Origin: Shewanella benthica
GTDB taxonomy: Bacteria > Pseudomonadota > Gammaproteobacteria > Enterobacterales > Shewanellaceae
Length of the DNA: 64,000 nt
Reading direction: 5' to 3'
NCBI GenBank assembly: GCA_023284085.1
Contig: JAKVHY010000014.1
Coordinates: 62,001 to 126,000, forward strand
Shown here: positions 1 to 6,033 of the stretch, piece after piece
How positions within the stretch are numbered: position 1 is the first letter of the stretch
Layout of the letters: every line of letters starts with the position of its first letter
The notes under the pieces: generated by a model
Told to the model about the DNA's origin: nothing
The model's input: only the letters and a program-made list of their open reading frames with translations
Databases searched by the model: none
Translations under genes and position numbers: made by a program

Positions 1-41
1 CCATGCTAGTCGCTTTTACCAAATTTAGCAGTTAAAAGTGA

Positions 42-62
42 CTATTCTACGTTCTGGATCTG
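42..62. repeat. Left attachment-site repeat (attL) of the yicC island
   Basis: These 21 bases match 21633-21653 at 20 of 21 positions; the single difference is T at 48 against A at 21639. Read on the minus strand they encode the last codons and TAG stop of YicC (QIQNVE), so this looks like the original 3' end of yicC displaced by integration. The island would lie between this copy and the one inside intact yicC. Excision was not tested, so the exact crossover is unknown. Confidence 0.85.
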
Positions 63-133
63 AATGTGGAGTGCTGGCATTTATCTGATTAAAATCAGCT
101 AAATGTGACTATCTTGTCTTTTTTATTGTGACA

Positions 134-153
134 TACCCACCGATATACTCACC
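134..153. repeat. Possible integrase arm-type sites, left end
   Basis: TACCCACC occurs at 134-141, followed by a one-mismatch copy at 146-153 (TACTCACC). The same 8-mer, in both orientations, occurs four times beside the integrase at the right end (21463-21551). Tyrosine integrases of this type bind short arm sites flanking the core att site, so the shared motif at both ends suggests that role. This is inferred from position and repetition only. Confidence 0.45.
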
Positions 154-175
154 GATTTGTTAAGTTCAATTCTAA

Positions 176-1117
176 TTATTGATCCAATACTTTTTTATAT
201 TCTCTTCTTATTAACTTCTCAAGAGTTTTATTAATTTTACTATCACTACGTTCAGCTAATTCTTCCAACATACCTTGGACATCATTACTCATTGTAATGT
301 TATAAGCTTTCTTCCCAACTAACCCATCTCTGTGCTTTTTTTGACTCCAGGCTTTTTTCATTCTGAGTACAAAGAGTTCTTTTTCTGCAGGGTGTCTAAG
401 CCAAGAATCTAATGTAACTACTATGGCATTATAGCGTTCTACATCATTTAGTGGCTTCAACATGTCATTTATCATTTGTTCGGAAAGCAAGTAATTCCAT
501 GCCCAATCGGTTTGGATGGTATTCGCTGCAGAAAGCCAAGTTACACTTTTTCGGTCAGATAAGCAGTTGTGACTATAACTCTTAAGATGATCCAAGAAAT
601 TCTTTAGGCTTTGAGTGTCAGCATGGCATTTATCAAAGAAATCAATAATCTCCTTTAGGCGCTCTTTACTGTTTGCAGGGTTAAGGTTTCCACCCATTTT
701 GTTGTATATACCATTTATAGATGAAGCTTCTGAGTGATACTTCATTATAAATAATGGTTGCGGGGGATTCCCAAGGAGAAGGAGGTCAGGTTCATCAGAA
801 ACCCTAAGGTAAAACCAGATAAAGTATATGAGGCGACTATTTTTTACGTCTAGCCAATCAAAGCTTGAATCCGGTAGCAAGTTTTTAATAATCGCACTTT
901 CTAAAATTGGAACAACACGCTCAGCATTCTGAAGACCTTCTTGTCCAAACACTTCTTGGATATGGCTATTAATTATCGATTCACATCGACTTTTATTCTC
1001 GGGAAACGGGCGTGAAAAGTTACCTCTAAAATCATATGTTAATACTCTTAGACATAGATGACCTTCCCTGATGTTGTTCAACTTAATCTGTTCAATATTA
1101 TTAATTTTTAACGCCAT
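176..1117 (-). CDS. Unknown 313-aa island protein with RHH-like C-terminus
   Basis: I do not recognise the family. The protein is soluble, with no signal peptide or membrane segment. Its last ~45 residues (KKAYNITMSNDVQGMLEELA and following) resemble a ribbon-helix-helix DNA-binding module: a short beta strand, then two helices, ending in a basic tail. The N-terminal ~260 residues are of unknown role. It is the gene nearest attL. Upstream of its start lie three AAAG-type repeats spaced 22 bp apart (1155-1211), which could be its own operator. The AT-rich coding sequence fits the island. A regulatory or partition-type role is possible but unproven. Confidence 0.6.
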   Translation of the reverse strand: MALKINNIEQIKLNNIREGHLCLRVLTYDFRGNFSRPFPENKSRCESIINSHIQEVFGQEGLQNAERVVPILESAIIKNLLPDSSFDWLDVKNSRLIYFIWFYLRVSDEPDLLLLGNPPQPLFIMKYHSEASSINGIYNKMGGNLNPANSKERLKEIIDFFDKCHADTQSLKNFLDHLKSYSHNCLSDRKSVTWLSAANTIQTDWAWNYLLSEQMINDMLKPLNDVERYNAIVVTLDSWLRHPAEKELFVLRMKKAWSQKKHRDGLVGKKAYNITMSNDVQGMLEELAERSDSKINKTLEKLIRREYKKVLDQ

Positions 1118-1699
1118 GATTTTCTCGGTTACTAAGTAGTTTTCAAGTTGTCTAAAAGTGTTTTTATATTTGTTTTAAAGTGTTTTTAAAATGTATCTAA
1201 AGTAGTGTTTATTCAACTGCAGTTTATAACTATCAACACCTTGAGGCAACATTAACCATGAATTTAGTATGTTTTGTCGAGTTTGTTAATGTAAGCATAG
1301 AGTGGAAGTCGTTTAATTGCTTTGGGTTTTGATACAAGCTCTCTATTGAGCATTGTTAATTGGTAGGCGCCTTGTGAGTAGGTCTACGCCAAATGACGTT
1401 CCACCTATAGGTTTTGTTATTAAGATTTTGCATAAGGCAAGAGTTGTTATCTTGAGGTCAGCTTTAGGGTATTCATTATTTATTAACTCCAGAGTAACTT
1501 GGGCGCTGTTATGTCAGTATTCCCTTTGGATTGACTTTGACAATAGTGGAATTGGCTTTGCATTAGCAGGGATCGCGAGGGGTGTTGTTTTCGGTATTAG
1601 TAATATACCTCTGTTCATAAATGCAGTAGTGGTTACATGAAGTGAGTAAAGAAATACATACATGACATAACCCTATGTAATAACCATAGGAGTACAAAC
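1118..1699. other. Long intergenic region in the island
   Basis: This stretch separates two divergent island genes. It contains the phased repeats at 1155-1211. A plus-strand open frame at 1353-1640 (95 codons) has only a TTG start, no convincing ribosome binding site and no recognisable family, so I do not call it a gene. The final ~30 bases before 1700 carry an AGGAG-type ribosome binding site for the next gene. Confidence 0.5.
1155..1211. repeat. Three 22-bp-phased direct repeats (iteron/operator-like)
   Basis: AAAGTGTTTTTA occurs at 1155-1166 and again at 1177-1188. A degenerate copy, AAAGTAGTGTTTA, starts at 1199. All three starts are exactly 22 bp apart, about two helical turns. They lie 38-94 bp upstream of the minus-strand gene ending at 1117. 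They could be operators for that protein or replication iterons. Confidence 0.5.
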
Positions 1700-2338
1700 A
1701 TGTCTCAATCTAATAAATACCCTCAATTAAATACACCAATCCAATACCAGTATTATCCAAACTATCTTCAGATCCTTGAGTCAGTCCTAATGCAGCAACT
1801 ACGGCACAATAATCGTGTGACATGTATGCGCGTTGATCTGCGCTTACCTAAAGCTTGGCACTACCAAGATCACAAAGTTATATCGCGTTTCATTGATGCT
1901 ATGAAATCAAGACTTAACTCCTGGGGAAATAAACGATGTAGAAGTGGGTCTATACACCATCCAATAGGTTTCAGTTACCTATGGGTACGGGAGCGCAACG
2001 AAGCCCATCATTGGCATTACCATTTCGTACTGTTCTTCAACAAGGATGCCTTTGCTCATATGGGGGCTTTAGATTTAAATCGATATAATATGTATTCACG
2101 TATTGTGGGTGCATGGGCTAGTGCGTTAGACATGCATGATATCGAAGCCAAGGTCCTAGTGCATATTCCGCAGAGGCCAGTGTATTACTTAAAGCAAAAC
2201 TCAAGTGACTTTCAAATTCAGGTGAATAGGTTTTGGCAACGATTTACCTATCTGGCTAAATCAAATACCAAAGTCATTGGTGATGGTCATAGAAATATTG
2301 GCTTTAGCTGTAAAGTGTTTAATGGATCTTCCAGTTAG
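1700..2338 (+). CDS. Inovirus Gp2 / YagK-YfjJ family protein
   Basis: The 212-aa protein has the layout of the inovirus Gp2-like family (YagK/YfjJ C-terminal domain). It has an RVDLRLP strand near residue 47 and a HHWHYHF cluster near residue 104 that resembles the metal-binding histidine motif of HUH replication endonucleases. The family occurs in filamentous phages and in CP4-like prophages such as the one carrying alpA in E. coli, and alpA and radC-like genes lie close by here too. A role in rolling-circle replication is inferred. The AGGAG motif about 10 bases upstream supports the start. A hairpin follows the stop. Confidence 0.75.
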   Translation: MSQSNKYPQLNTPIQYQYYPNYLQILESVLMQQLRHNNRVTCMRVDLRLPKAWHYQDHKVISRFIDAMKSRLNSWGNKRCRSGSIHHPIGFSYLWVRERNEAHHWHYHFVLFFNKDAFAHMGALDLNRYNMYSRIVGAWASALDMHDIEAKVLVHIPQRPVYYLKQNSSDFQIQVNRFWQRFTYLAKSNTKVIGDGHRNIGFSCKVFNGSSS

Positions 2339-2351
2339 ACAAAAAATAAAG

Positions 2352-2369
2352 GAGGGCTGTAAGGCCCTC
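2352..2369. terminator. Hairpin terminator between convergent genes
   Basis: GAGGGC (2352-2357) pairs with GCCCTC (2364-2369) across a 6-base loop. On the minus strand the stem is followed by a T-rich run (CTTTATTTTTT), so it may end transcription in both directions between the Gp2-like gene and the recombinase gene. Confidence 0.6.
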
Positions 2370-2376
2370 TTGAAAC

Positions 2377-2937
2377 TTATATCTCAAGCTCAACGAAATC
2401 CTTGTCTACATCCTCTTGCGTGATGCCGATGTATCTTAGTGTCACGCCCTCAGAGCCATGCCTGAGCATTTTCATTACTCGGCCTATGTCTTTGGTCTTT
2501 TGATAAAGATGGTAGCCTCTGGTCTTACGCATGGAGTGTGTGCCTAGGGCCAGTTTTAGTTCTTCTCCCACGAGTTGAAATGCCTTCGTCACTGCGCGTC
2601 TTGTTAGCGGTTTGGCTTGGGAGTGTTTAGCTTGGTTATTTCGATAGGATTGAAATAGGTAGATGTGGTGAGGGTGCCTTGCCCTGACCTCTTCAACGGC
2701 CTTGATGACTTTGGGGTTCAGTTTGATGTTCGCAACTTTACCGGTTTTCATCTCTCTGAGGATGAGTCTGTCTTGCTGCAAGTCACTAAATTTTATCGAG
2801 AGAAGGTCTGAAATGCGCAGTGCGAGGTTTAATCCGATGTTCCACACGTCTGACATCTGTTTACTGTAACGAACTTCCAGCAAGTGACTAATGAGGTTGA
2901 TGGTGTCTAATTTCTTGATTGCCTGGACTTCTGCCAT
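2377..2937 (-). CDS. Short tyrosine recombinase (catalytic domain only)
   Basis: The 186-aa protein is a tyrosine recombinase catalytic domain. The first active-site Arg lies in LALRISDLL, the HxxR box is HSMRKTR, and LRHGSEGVTLRYIG holds the second His and the nucleophilic Tyr. It lacks the usual N-terminal SAM-like core-binding and arm-binding domains of full-length integrases (300-400 aa), so it is a minimal form, as found in some phage and satellite elements. It is distinct from the full-length integrase at the other end of the island. It might catalyse excision of a nested element, resolve dimers or act as an accessory recombinase; the target is unknown. Confidence 0.8.
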   Translation of the reverse strand: MAEVQAIKKLDTINLISHLLEVRYSKQMSDVWNIGLNLALRISDLLSIKFSDLQQDRLILREMKTGKVANIKLNPKVIKAVEEVRARHPHHIYLFQSYRNNQAKHSQAKPLTRRAVTKAFQLVGEELKLALGTHSMRKTRGYHLYQKTKDIGRVMKMLRHGSEGVTLRYIGITQEDVDKDFVELEI

Positions 2938-3022
2938 GTCAGGTTCCTTTTTTCTGATATACCGTGGAATGAGGACGCTTAGAGGCTCGGGGATAGTAGA
3001 ACCGCATGTAGCCTGGGTTTGC

Positions 3023-3051
3023 AGGTTCCCGTTTTACTAATATGGGAACCT
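3023..3051. repeat. Inverted repeat downstream of the DUF2787 gene
   Basis: AGGTTCCC (3023-3030) and GGGAACCT (3044-3051) form a perfect 8-bp inverted repeat with a 13-base spacer, between the recombinase start and the DUF2787 stop. There is no T-run on either side, so it is not a standard terminator. It could be a binding site for the adjacent recombinase. Confidence 0.45.
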
Positions 3052-3062
3052 ACATTGGTGGA

Positions 3063-3476
3063 TTAATCGATATTGCTGTGAACTTGATATACGTCCATGT
3101 TGTGGTAAGCCACAAAGTTGTCGCTAAACAGGTTAATGAGTGACTGACCTTCTTGCTCGCTTAGCCAGCCACTGTAGAGGCTGTATACCTGCTTGCGGTT
3201 AAAACAGATGTCAATCTGTTTGACTAATTCAGGGTAGGGTTGGCCGTGATAAGCAAAGTCTGTCACGTAAACTAAATGCCAATGTGCCTCATGTTTTTCT
3301 AATCTGACCTCAACGGGATGAAAGCCGCCGCTTTCAGCAGAGTGATCTGGGTCTCTAAAGTTAAGGGTGATAGCACTGGCTTCTTGGGGATTGATGTTGG
3401 TTAGTTCCTTTTCAATGAGCTGATAAAATTGAATCGGCATAGTGGGTGTTTGGTTACGGTTGATGGTGTGGGTCAT
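3063..3476 (-). CDS. DUF2787 family protein
   Basis: The 137-aa protein shows the DUF2787 signature around residues 37-57 (LNFRDPDHSAESGG followed by HPVE). This uncharacterised family is common in genomic islands of Vibrio and Shewanella, usually near radC-like genes as here. It has no signal peptide or membrane segment. It follows the YeeU-like antitoxin gene on the same strand, in the position where a YeeV/CbtA toxin would be expected, but its sequence does not look like CbtA. The biochemical function is unknown. Confidence 0.75.
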   Translation of the reverse strand: MTHTINRNQTPTMPIQFYQLIEKELTNINPQEASAITLNFRDPDHSAESGGFHPVEVRLEKHEAHWHLVYVTDFAYHGQPYPELVKQIDICFNRKQVYSLYSGWLSEQEGQSLINLFSDNFVAYHNMDVYQVHSNID

Positions 3477-3613
3477 TGTTTTTCCTTTTCATATATTGAA
3501 GGCAAGCGACTACAGCCTAAGAGTGGTTTTTAGGCATGGCGTGCTTGTGGGGTATAGGGGTGTTTATGTTGGGTGTTTAACTTCTGGGTGACGTGTGCAT
3601 GGGTGGGGTTGTA

Positions 3614-3970
3614 CTAGGGAGTGAGAGTCTCCGTGAGTGTGGCGATTGGATAGATAGCGATGTACAGGTAACCATGACTGCCTAAGGTATCGGCTTCACA
3701 AGTAAAGCCAGCGTGTTGCAGTGTGATGCTGCGCTGTTTACGTGCATCGAGATGGCCCAAAGACACCTGGTTTTCAAGTTGTTTGATGATGTCAGGAAAG
3801 GCGTTATCCAGCTGCCTCCCTTGCTCAGGTGTAAATGTACCGATAAAACCTGAGCGGTCCCAAAGAAAATCGAGTCCGCTTCCGTTTAAGATTAACCTTG
3901 CACCAAATCGTGGGGTGATAGTGCGTTGTAGTCCCCATTGATAGGGGCGTGATTGTTGATTGGCTGTCAT
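3614..3970 (-). CDS. YeeU/CbeA-type antitoxin (type IV TA family)
   Basis: The 118-aa protein matches the E. coli YeeU/YafW/YfjZ family from memory: WGLQRTITPRFGARL, a DRSGF segment, LDNAFPDIIKQLE and CEADTLGSHGYLYIAIYP all have direct counterparts there. Family members counteract the YeeV/CbtA toxin by stabilising MreB and FtsZ filaments rather than by binding the toxin. In E. coli CP4-type prophages the order is radC-like, antitoxin, toxin. Here a radC-like gene is upstream, but no CbtA-like frame follows, so the antitoxin looks orphaned. Confidence 0.8.
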   Translation of the reverse strand: MTANQQSRPYQWGLQRTITPRFGARLILNGSGLDFLWDRSGFIGTFTPEQGRQLDNAFPDIIKQLENQVSLGHLDARKQRSITLQHAGFTCEADTLGSHGYLYIAIYPIATLTETLTP

Positions 3971-4021
3971 GGTGAAACTCCTCGTTGATGGAAGTGGAGA
4001 TGTTAGATGTGTTGCAAGGGC

Positions 4022-4402
4022 TTAGGTGTGGGTACTCCAGTTGGGCTTTGTATTGTTGCCATGGTTGAAGTAGATGCCGTTTATTGAGCGTTTCCATTGT
4101 TCTGTGGGTTGACCTTCGCCATTACAAACACAGGTAAATCGGCAAAAACCAATTTCCTTGGGCAGGTGCTCTACCATGTCCCTTGGGGAGACGAAGAGTA
4201 CTGTCTTATGCAGTGTGGGATTAGGCTTGATAATGGGCTTGCCAATTTCTTGGCCGATGTCATTGAGCGGCCTGACAAACATGGGCAAGACTAGCTCGAC
4301 CATCAGTCGCTTTGTTAAGTCGGGAAATGCGGCGCAGGCTTCAGCTACGCATGCTTGTGAAAAACTGTCTGTAAATTCAATCACGCTTACTCCTGGTGTC
4401 AT
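4022..4402 (-). CDS. Unknown 126-aa island protein
   Basis: I do not recognise this protein. It lies between the RadC-like gene and the YeeU-like gene on the same strand, with 51-53 bp gaps, so it is probably in the same transcript. It is soluble and has three cysteines in the central and C-terminal half (CRFTCVC near residue 90), which might bind metal. It does not resemble KlcA/ArdB antirestriction proteins or DUF987, which occupy similar positions in CP4-like prophages. The ribosome binding site is weak. Confidence 0.55.
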   Translation of the reverse strand: MTPGVSVIEFTDSFSQACVAEACAAFPDLTKRLMVELVLPMFVRPLNDIGQEIGKPIIKPNPTLHKTVLFVSPRDMVEHLPKEIGFCRFTCVCNGEGQPTEQWKRSINGIYFNHGNNTKPNWSTHT

Positions 4403-4455
4403 GAGGACCGCAGTGTGGACTCTGGGTGAGTCGTGTGCTGCGTTGAGAGGAGCGG

Positions 4456-4914
4456 CTATAACAGGCCTCGCTCGGCAAAGGAGACTGGGGTACGACCGAT
4501 GATGATGTGGTCCAAGACTCGAACGTCAATCAGCCCTAAAGCATCAGTTAATCGCTTCGTTATCTGTTTGTCTGCTGAGGAAGGTTCAGTTTCACCTGAA
4601 GGGTGGTTATGAGCGAAAATGACTGCAGAAGCGTTGACGGCCAATACGGCTTTGACCACTTCTCTAGGGTAGACGTGTGCAGTGTCGATGGTGCCGAAGA
4701 ACAGTTCATTGAATTCAATGAGCTGATGTTGGTTATCTAACATCATGACGGCGAACACTTCACGCTCATATCCAGCAAGCTTATAGGTTAAGAATTCTTT
4801 CGTTGCATCTGGGTTATTGAACGCATTTTTGTTGATGTATTTTTCTGCAATGATGCGAGCTGCTGAGCCAAGGATATCCATGGCTGTTGTCGGTGCATTG
4901 TTGGGCGTATGCAT
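4456..4914 (-). CDS. RadC-like JAB-domain protein (island copy)
   Basis: The 152-aa protein is the JAB/MPN domain of RadC without the N-terminal helix-hairpin-helix part. The zinc-binding JAMM signature HNHPSG followed by an Asp about 10 residues on (SSADKQ) is intact, and it ends like RadC (VSFAERGLL). Such short copies (YfjY/YeeS/YkfG type) are typical of CP4-like prophages and integrative islands. A second, full-length chromosomal radC lies at 29823-30500. It leads a minus-strand run with the unknown gene, the antitoxin and DUF2787. Its biochemical activity is not established. Confidence 0.85.
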   Translation of the reverse strand: MHTPNNAPTTAMDILGSAARIIAEKYINKNAFNNPDATKEFLTYKLAGYEREVFAVMMLDNQHQLIEFNELFFGTIDTAHVYPREVVKAVLAVNASAVIFAHNHPSGETEPSSADKQITKRLTDALGLIDVRVLDHIIIGRTPVSFAERGLL

Positions 4915-5067
4915 GTCTCAGTTCCTTGTGGTGGTTCTTAGGGCTATTCACTGAGTTAATATAGGTTTGAAGTGAGTTCGAGTGAGCGAAGAACTGGATT
5001 TGCGTGAAGTTGTATTGGGATTGTGAAAGGTTTGAAGGGAGGAGGGCGAGTTAAAAAATACCGTCTT

Positions 5068-5093
5068 GGGTAATTAAATGAGATTAATAACCC
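5068..5093. promoter_or_regulatory. Imperfect palindrome upstream of alpA
   Basis: GGGTAATTAA (5068-5077) and TTAATAACCC (5084-5093) form a near-perfect inverted repeat (9 of 10) ending 10 bases before the alpA start. It also lies between alpA and the divergent radC-like operon. The position suits an operator controlling one or both; the binding protein is unknown. Confidence 0.4.
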
Positions 5094-5103
5094 GGACTTC
5101 AAA

Positions 5104-5304
5104 ATGAATTTACTCAGATTAAAAGATGTTATCAAGTGTACTGGCTTAGCACGTTCAACCATTTACAAGTTTATGGACCAAGGGGCTTTCCCTAAACCCG
5201 CGCCTTTGGGGGCAAGAGCGGTTGCATGGGTAGAAGATGAAGTACAGGAGTGGGTGTTCGCGAGGATAGAAGAGCGTGACTTGGAAAATGATACGCTATC
5301 CTAA
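5104..5304 (+). CDS. AlpA-family regulator / excisionase-like protein
   Basis: The 66-aa protein is a typical AlpA: LLRLKDVIKCTGLARSTIY is the MerR-like winged helix-turn-helix start, followed by FPKPAPLGARAVAW and a WV..RIEERD tail. AlpA proteins activate excision of CP4-57-type prophages in E. coli, and related small proteins act as recombination directionality factors in mobilizable islands. Here it probably controls excision of the island by the integrase at 20223-21434, or transcription of neighbouring genes. There is no good ribosome binding site upstream. A hairpin follows at 5326. Confidence 0.85.
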   Translation: MNLLRLKDVIKCTGLARSTIYKFMDQGAFPKPAPLGARAVAWVEDEVQEWVFARIEERDLENDTLS

Positions 5305-5325
5305 AAGTCGGCTTGCTGCATAAAT

Positions 5326-5345
5326 GGAGGGCCGATAAGCCCTCC
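5326..5345. terminator. Bidirectional hairpin after alpA
   Basis: GGAGGGC (5326-5332) pairs perfectly with GCCCTCC (5339-5345) over a 6-base loop. It sits between the alpA stop and the stop of the convergent micro-ORF, which fits a shared terminator, although the flanking T-runs are short. Confidence 0.55.
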
Positions 5346-5366
5346 ACGAGTTTAAGCTAATGGACG

Positions 5367-5459
5367 TTAACGGTCAGTTTCAGCTGCCCACTTGTAACCT
5401 GCAATGACACCTAAGAGGAAGAGCTCTGCGATAGGTCGATGCATAACAAAACTAAACAT
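5367..5459 (-). CDS. Micro-ORF 2 (30 aa), translationally coupled
   Basis: A 30-residue frame begins with ATG at 5459 and ends in TAA. It is preceded by a very strong AAAGGAGG motif 6 bases upstream, which lies inside the end of micro-ORF 1. The predicted peptide begins MFSFVMHRPIAELFLLG and has a hydrophobic middle, then ends polar (AAETDR). It overlaps the preceding micro-ORF by 8 bases, which suggests translational coupling. I recognise no family. Possibilities include a small membrane protein or a toxin. It is too short to rest on coding statistics, so the ribosome binding site is the main evidence. Confidence 0.55.
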   Translation of the reverse strand: MFSFVMHRPIAELFLLGVIAGYKWAAETDR

Positions 5460-5529
5460 AGTTAGCCTCCTTTAATGCGCGATAGAGTCCAACCCCAACG
5501 GCAAAGCCTGCGATAAATGCTATAGGCAT
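5452..5529 (-). CDS. Micro-ORF 1 (25 aa), hydrophobic peptide
   Basis: A 25-residue frame starts with ATG at 5529, preceded by an AAAAGGAAAA ribosome binding site. The peptide starts MPIAFIAGFAVGVGLY, a glycine- and alanine-rich hydrophobic stretch long enough to sit in a membrane, then ends RALKEANYV. Its last codons contain the ribosome binding site of micro-ORF 2, and the two frames overlap by 8 bases. No family is recognised; the pair resembles small phage or satellite membrane peptides. Confidence 0.5.
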   Translation of the reverse strand: MPIAFIAGFAVGVGLYRALKEANYV

Positions 5530-5559
5530 ATTTTTTCCTTTTATAAGTGATGAATGGTT

Positions 5560-5594
5560 AACGCTACAGGTGGGCTAAGCCCACCTGTAGCGTT
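5560..5594. repeat. 35-bp inverted repeat (17-bp arms, 1-base spacer)
   Basis: AACGCTACAGGTGGGCT (5560-5576) is followed by a single A and then its exact reverse complement (5578-5594). It lies just upstream of the micro-ORF pair on the minus strand. No T-run follows on either side, which argues against a simple terminator. Candidates are a double-strand or single-strand origin, a transfer origin element, or a site recognised by the Gp2-like protein or the short recombinase. Confidence 0.75.
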
Positions 5595-6033
5595 GTTGTG
5601 TCGTGAATGAGAGACAGCATAATGATGATATAGGGGTGAAAAGAATTGGATTAGGTTAATGTTTAGTCGTTAGTTCTCATCATTCACTCTATGTTTTAAT
5701 CACACTGAATAGTTAGAAATAGGCTTGTTAAACTGTAAAATAAAGGGTTGTATGATTCTGAGTTAATCAACTACATGGTGGACGAGTTATATAAGGTTGA
5801 ATAAATGTGGAGAGGAATAGCCTTTAAGTTAGAAGGGCTATTAATATATAGTTTATATTGGAGGTTTACAATTCGCAGAATAACTATATTTTTCTTTAAA
5901 TACAGTTGAATATATCAATTATGGTGATATTGTTTAGGTGTTGTTTAGTTGCTGGAGTAGACTGAATCAGTAGCATAAATGGTTCCAGTGAAATGAATTT
6001 AATCCCACAGAGCATGTTTACAAGGATAGAAGC
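5595..6033. other. Intergenic region before the defence operon
   Basis: This AT-rich region of about 440 bp has no convincing gene on either strand. It must contain the promoter of the defence operon that starts at 6034, but I could not pick out an unambiguous -35/-10 pair. An AAGGA ribosome binding site lies just before 6034. Confidence 0.5.

Noticed and set aside
1353-1640. 95-codon plus-strand open frame in the left intergenic region
   Set aside because: It starts with TTG, lacks a ribosome binding site and shows no recognisable family. It is probably chance in AT-rich DNA.
4097-4502. Overlapping plus-strand open frames opposite the unknown 126-aa gene
   Set aside because: They are antisense shadows of the minus-strand genes and have no ribosome binding sites.
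5560-5594. Reading the 35-bp palindrome as a Rho-independent terminator
   Set aside because: There is no T-run on either side, and it lies upstream of the micro-ORFs rather than after a gene.
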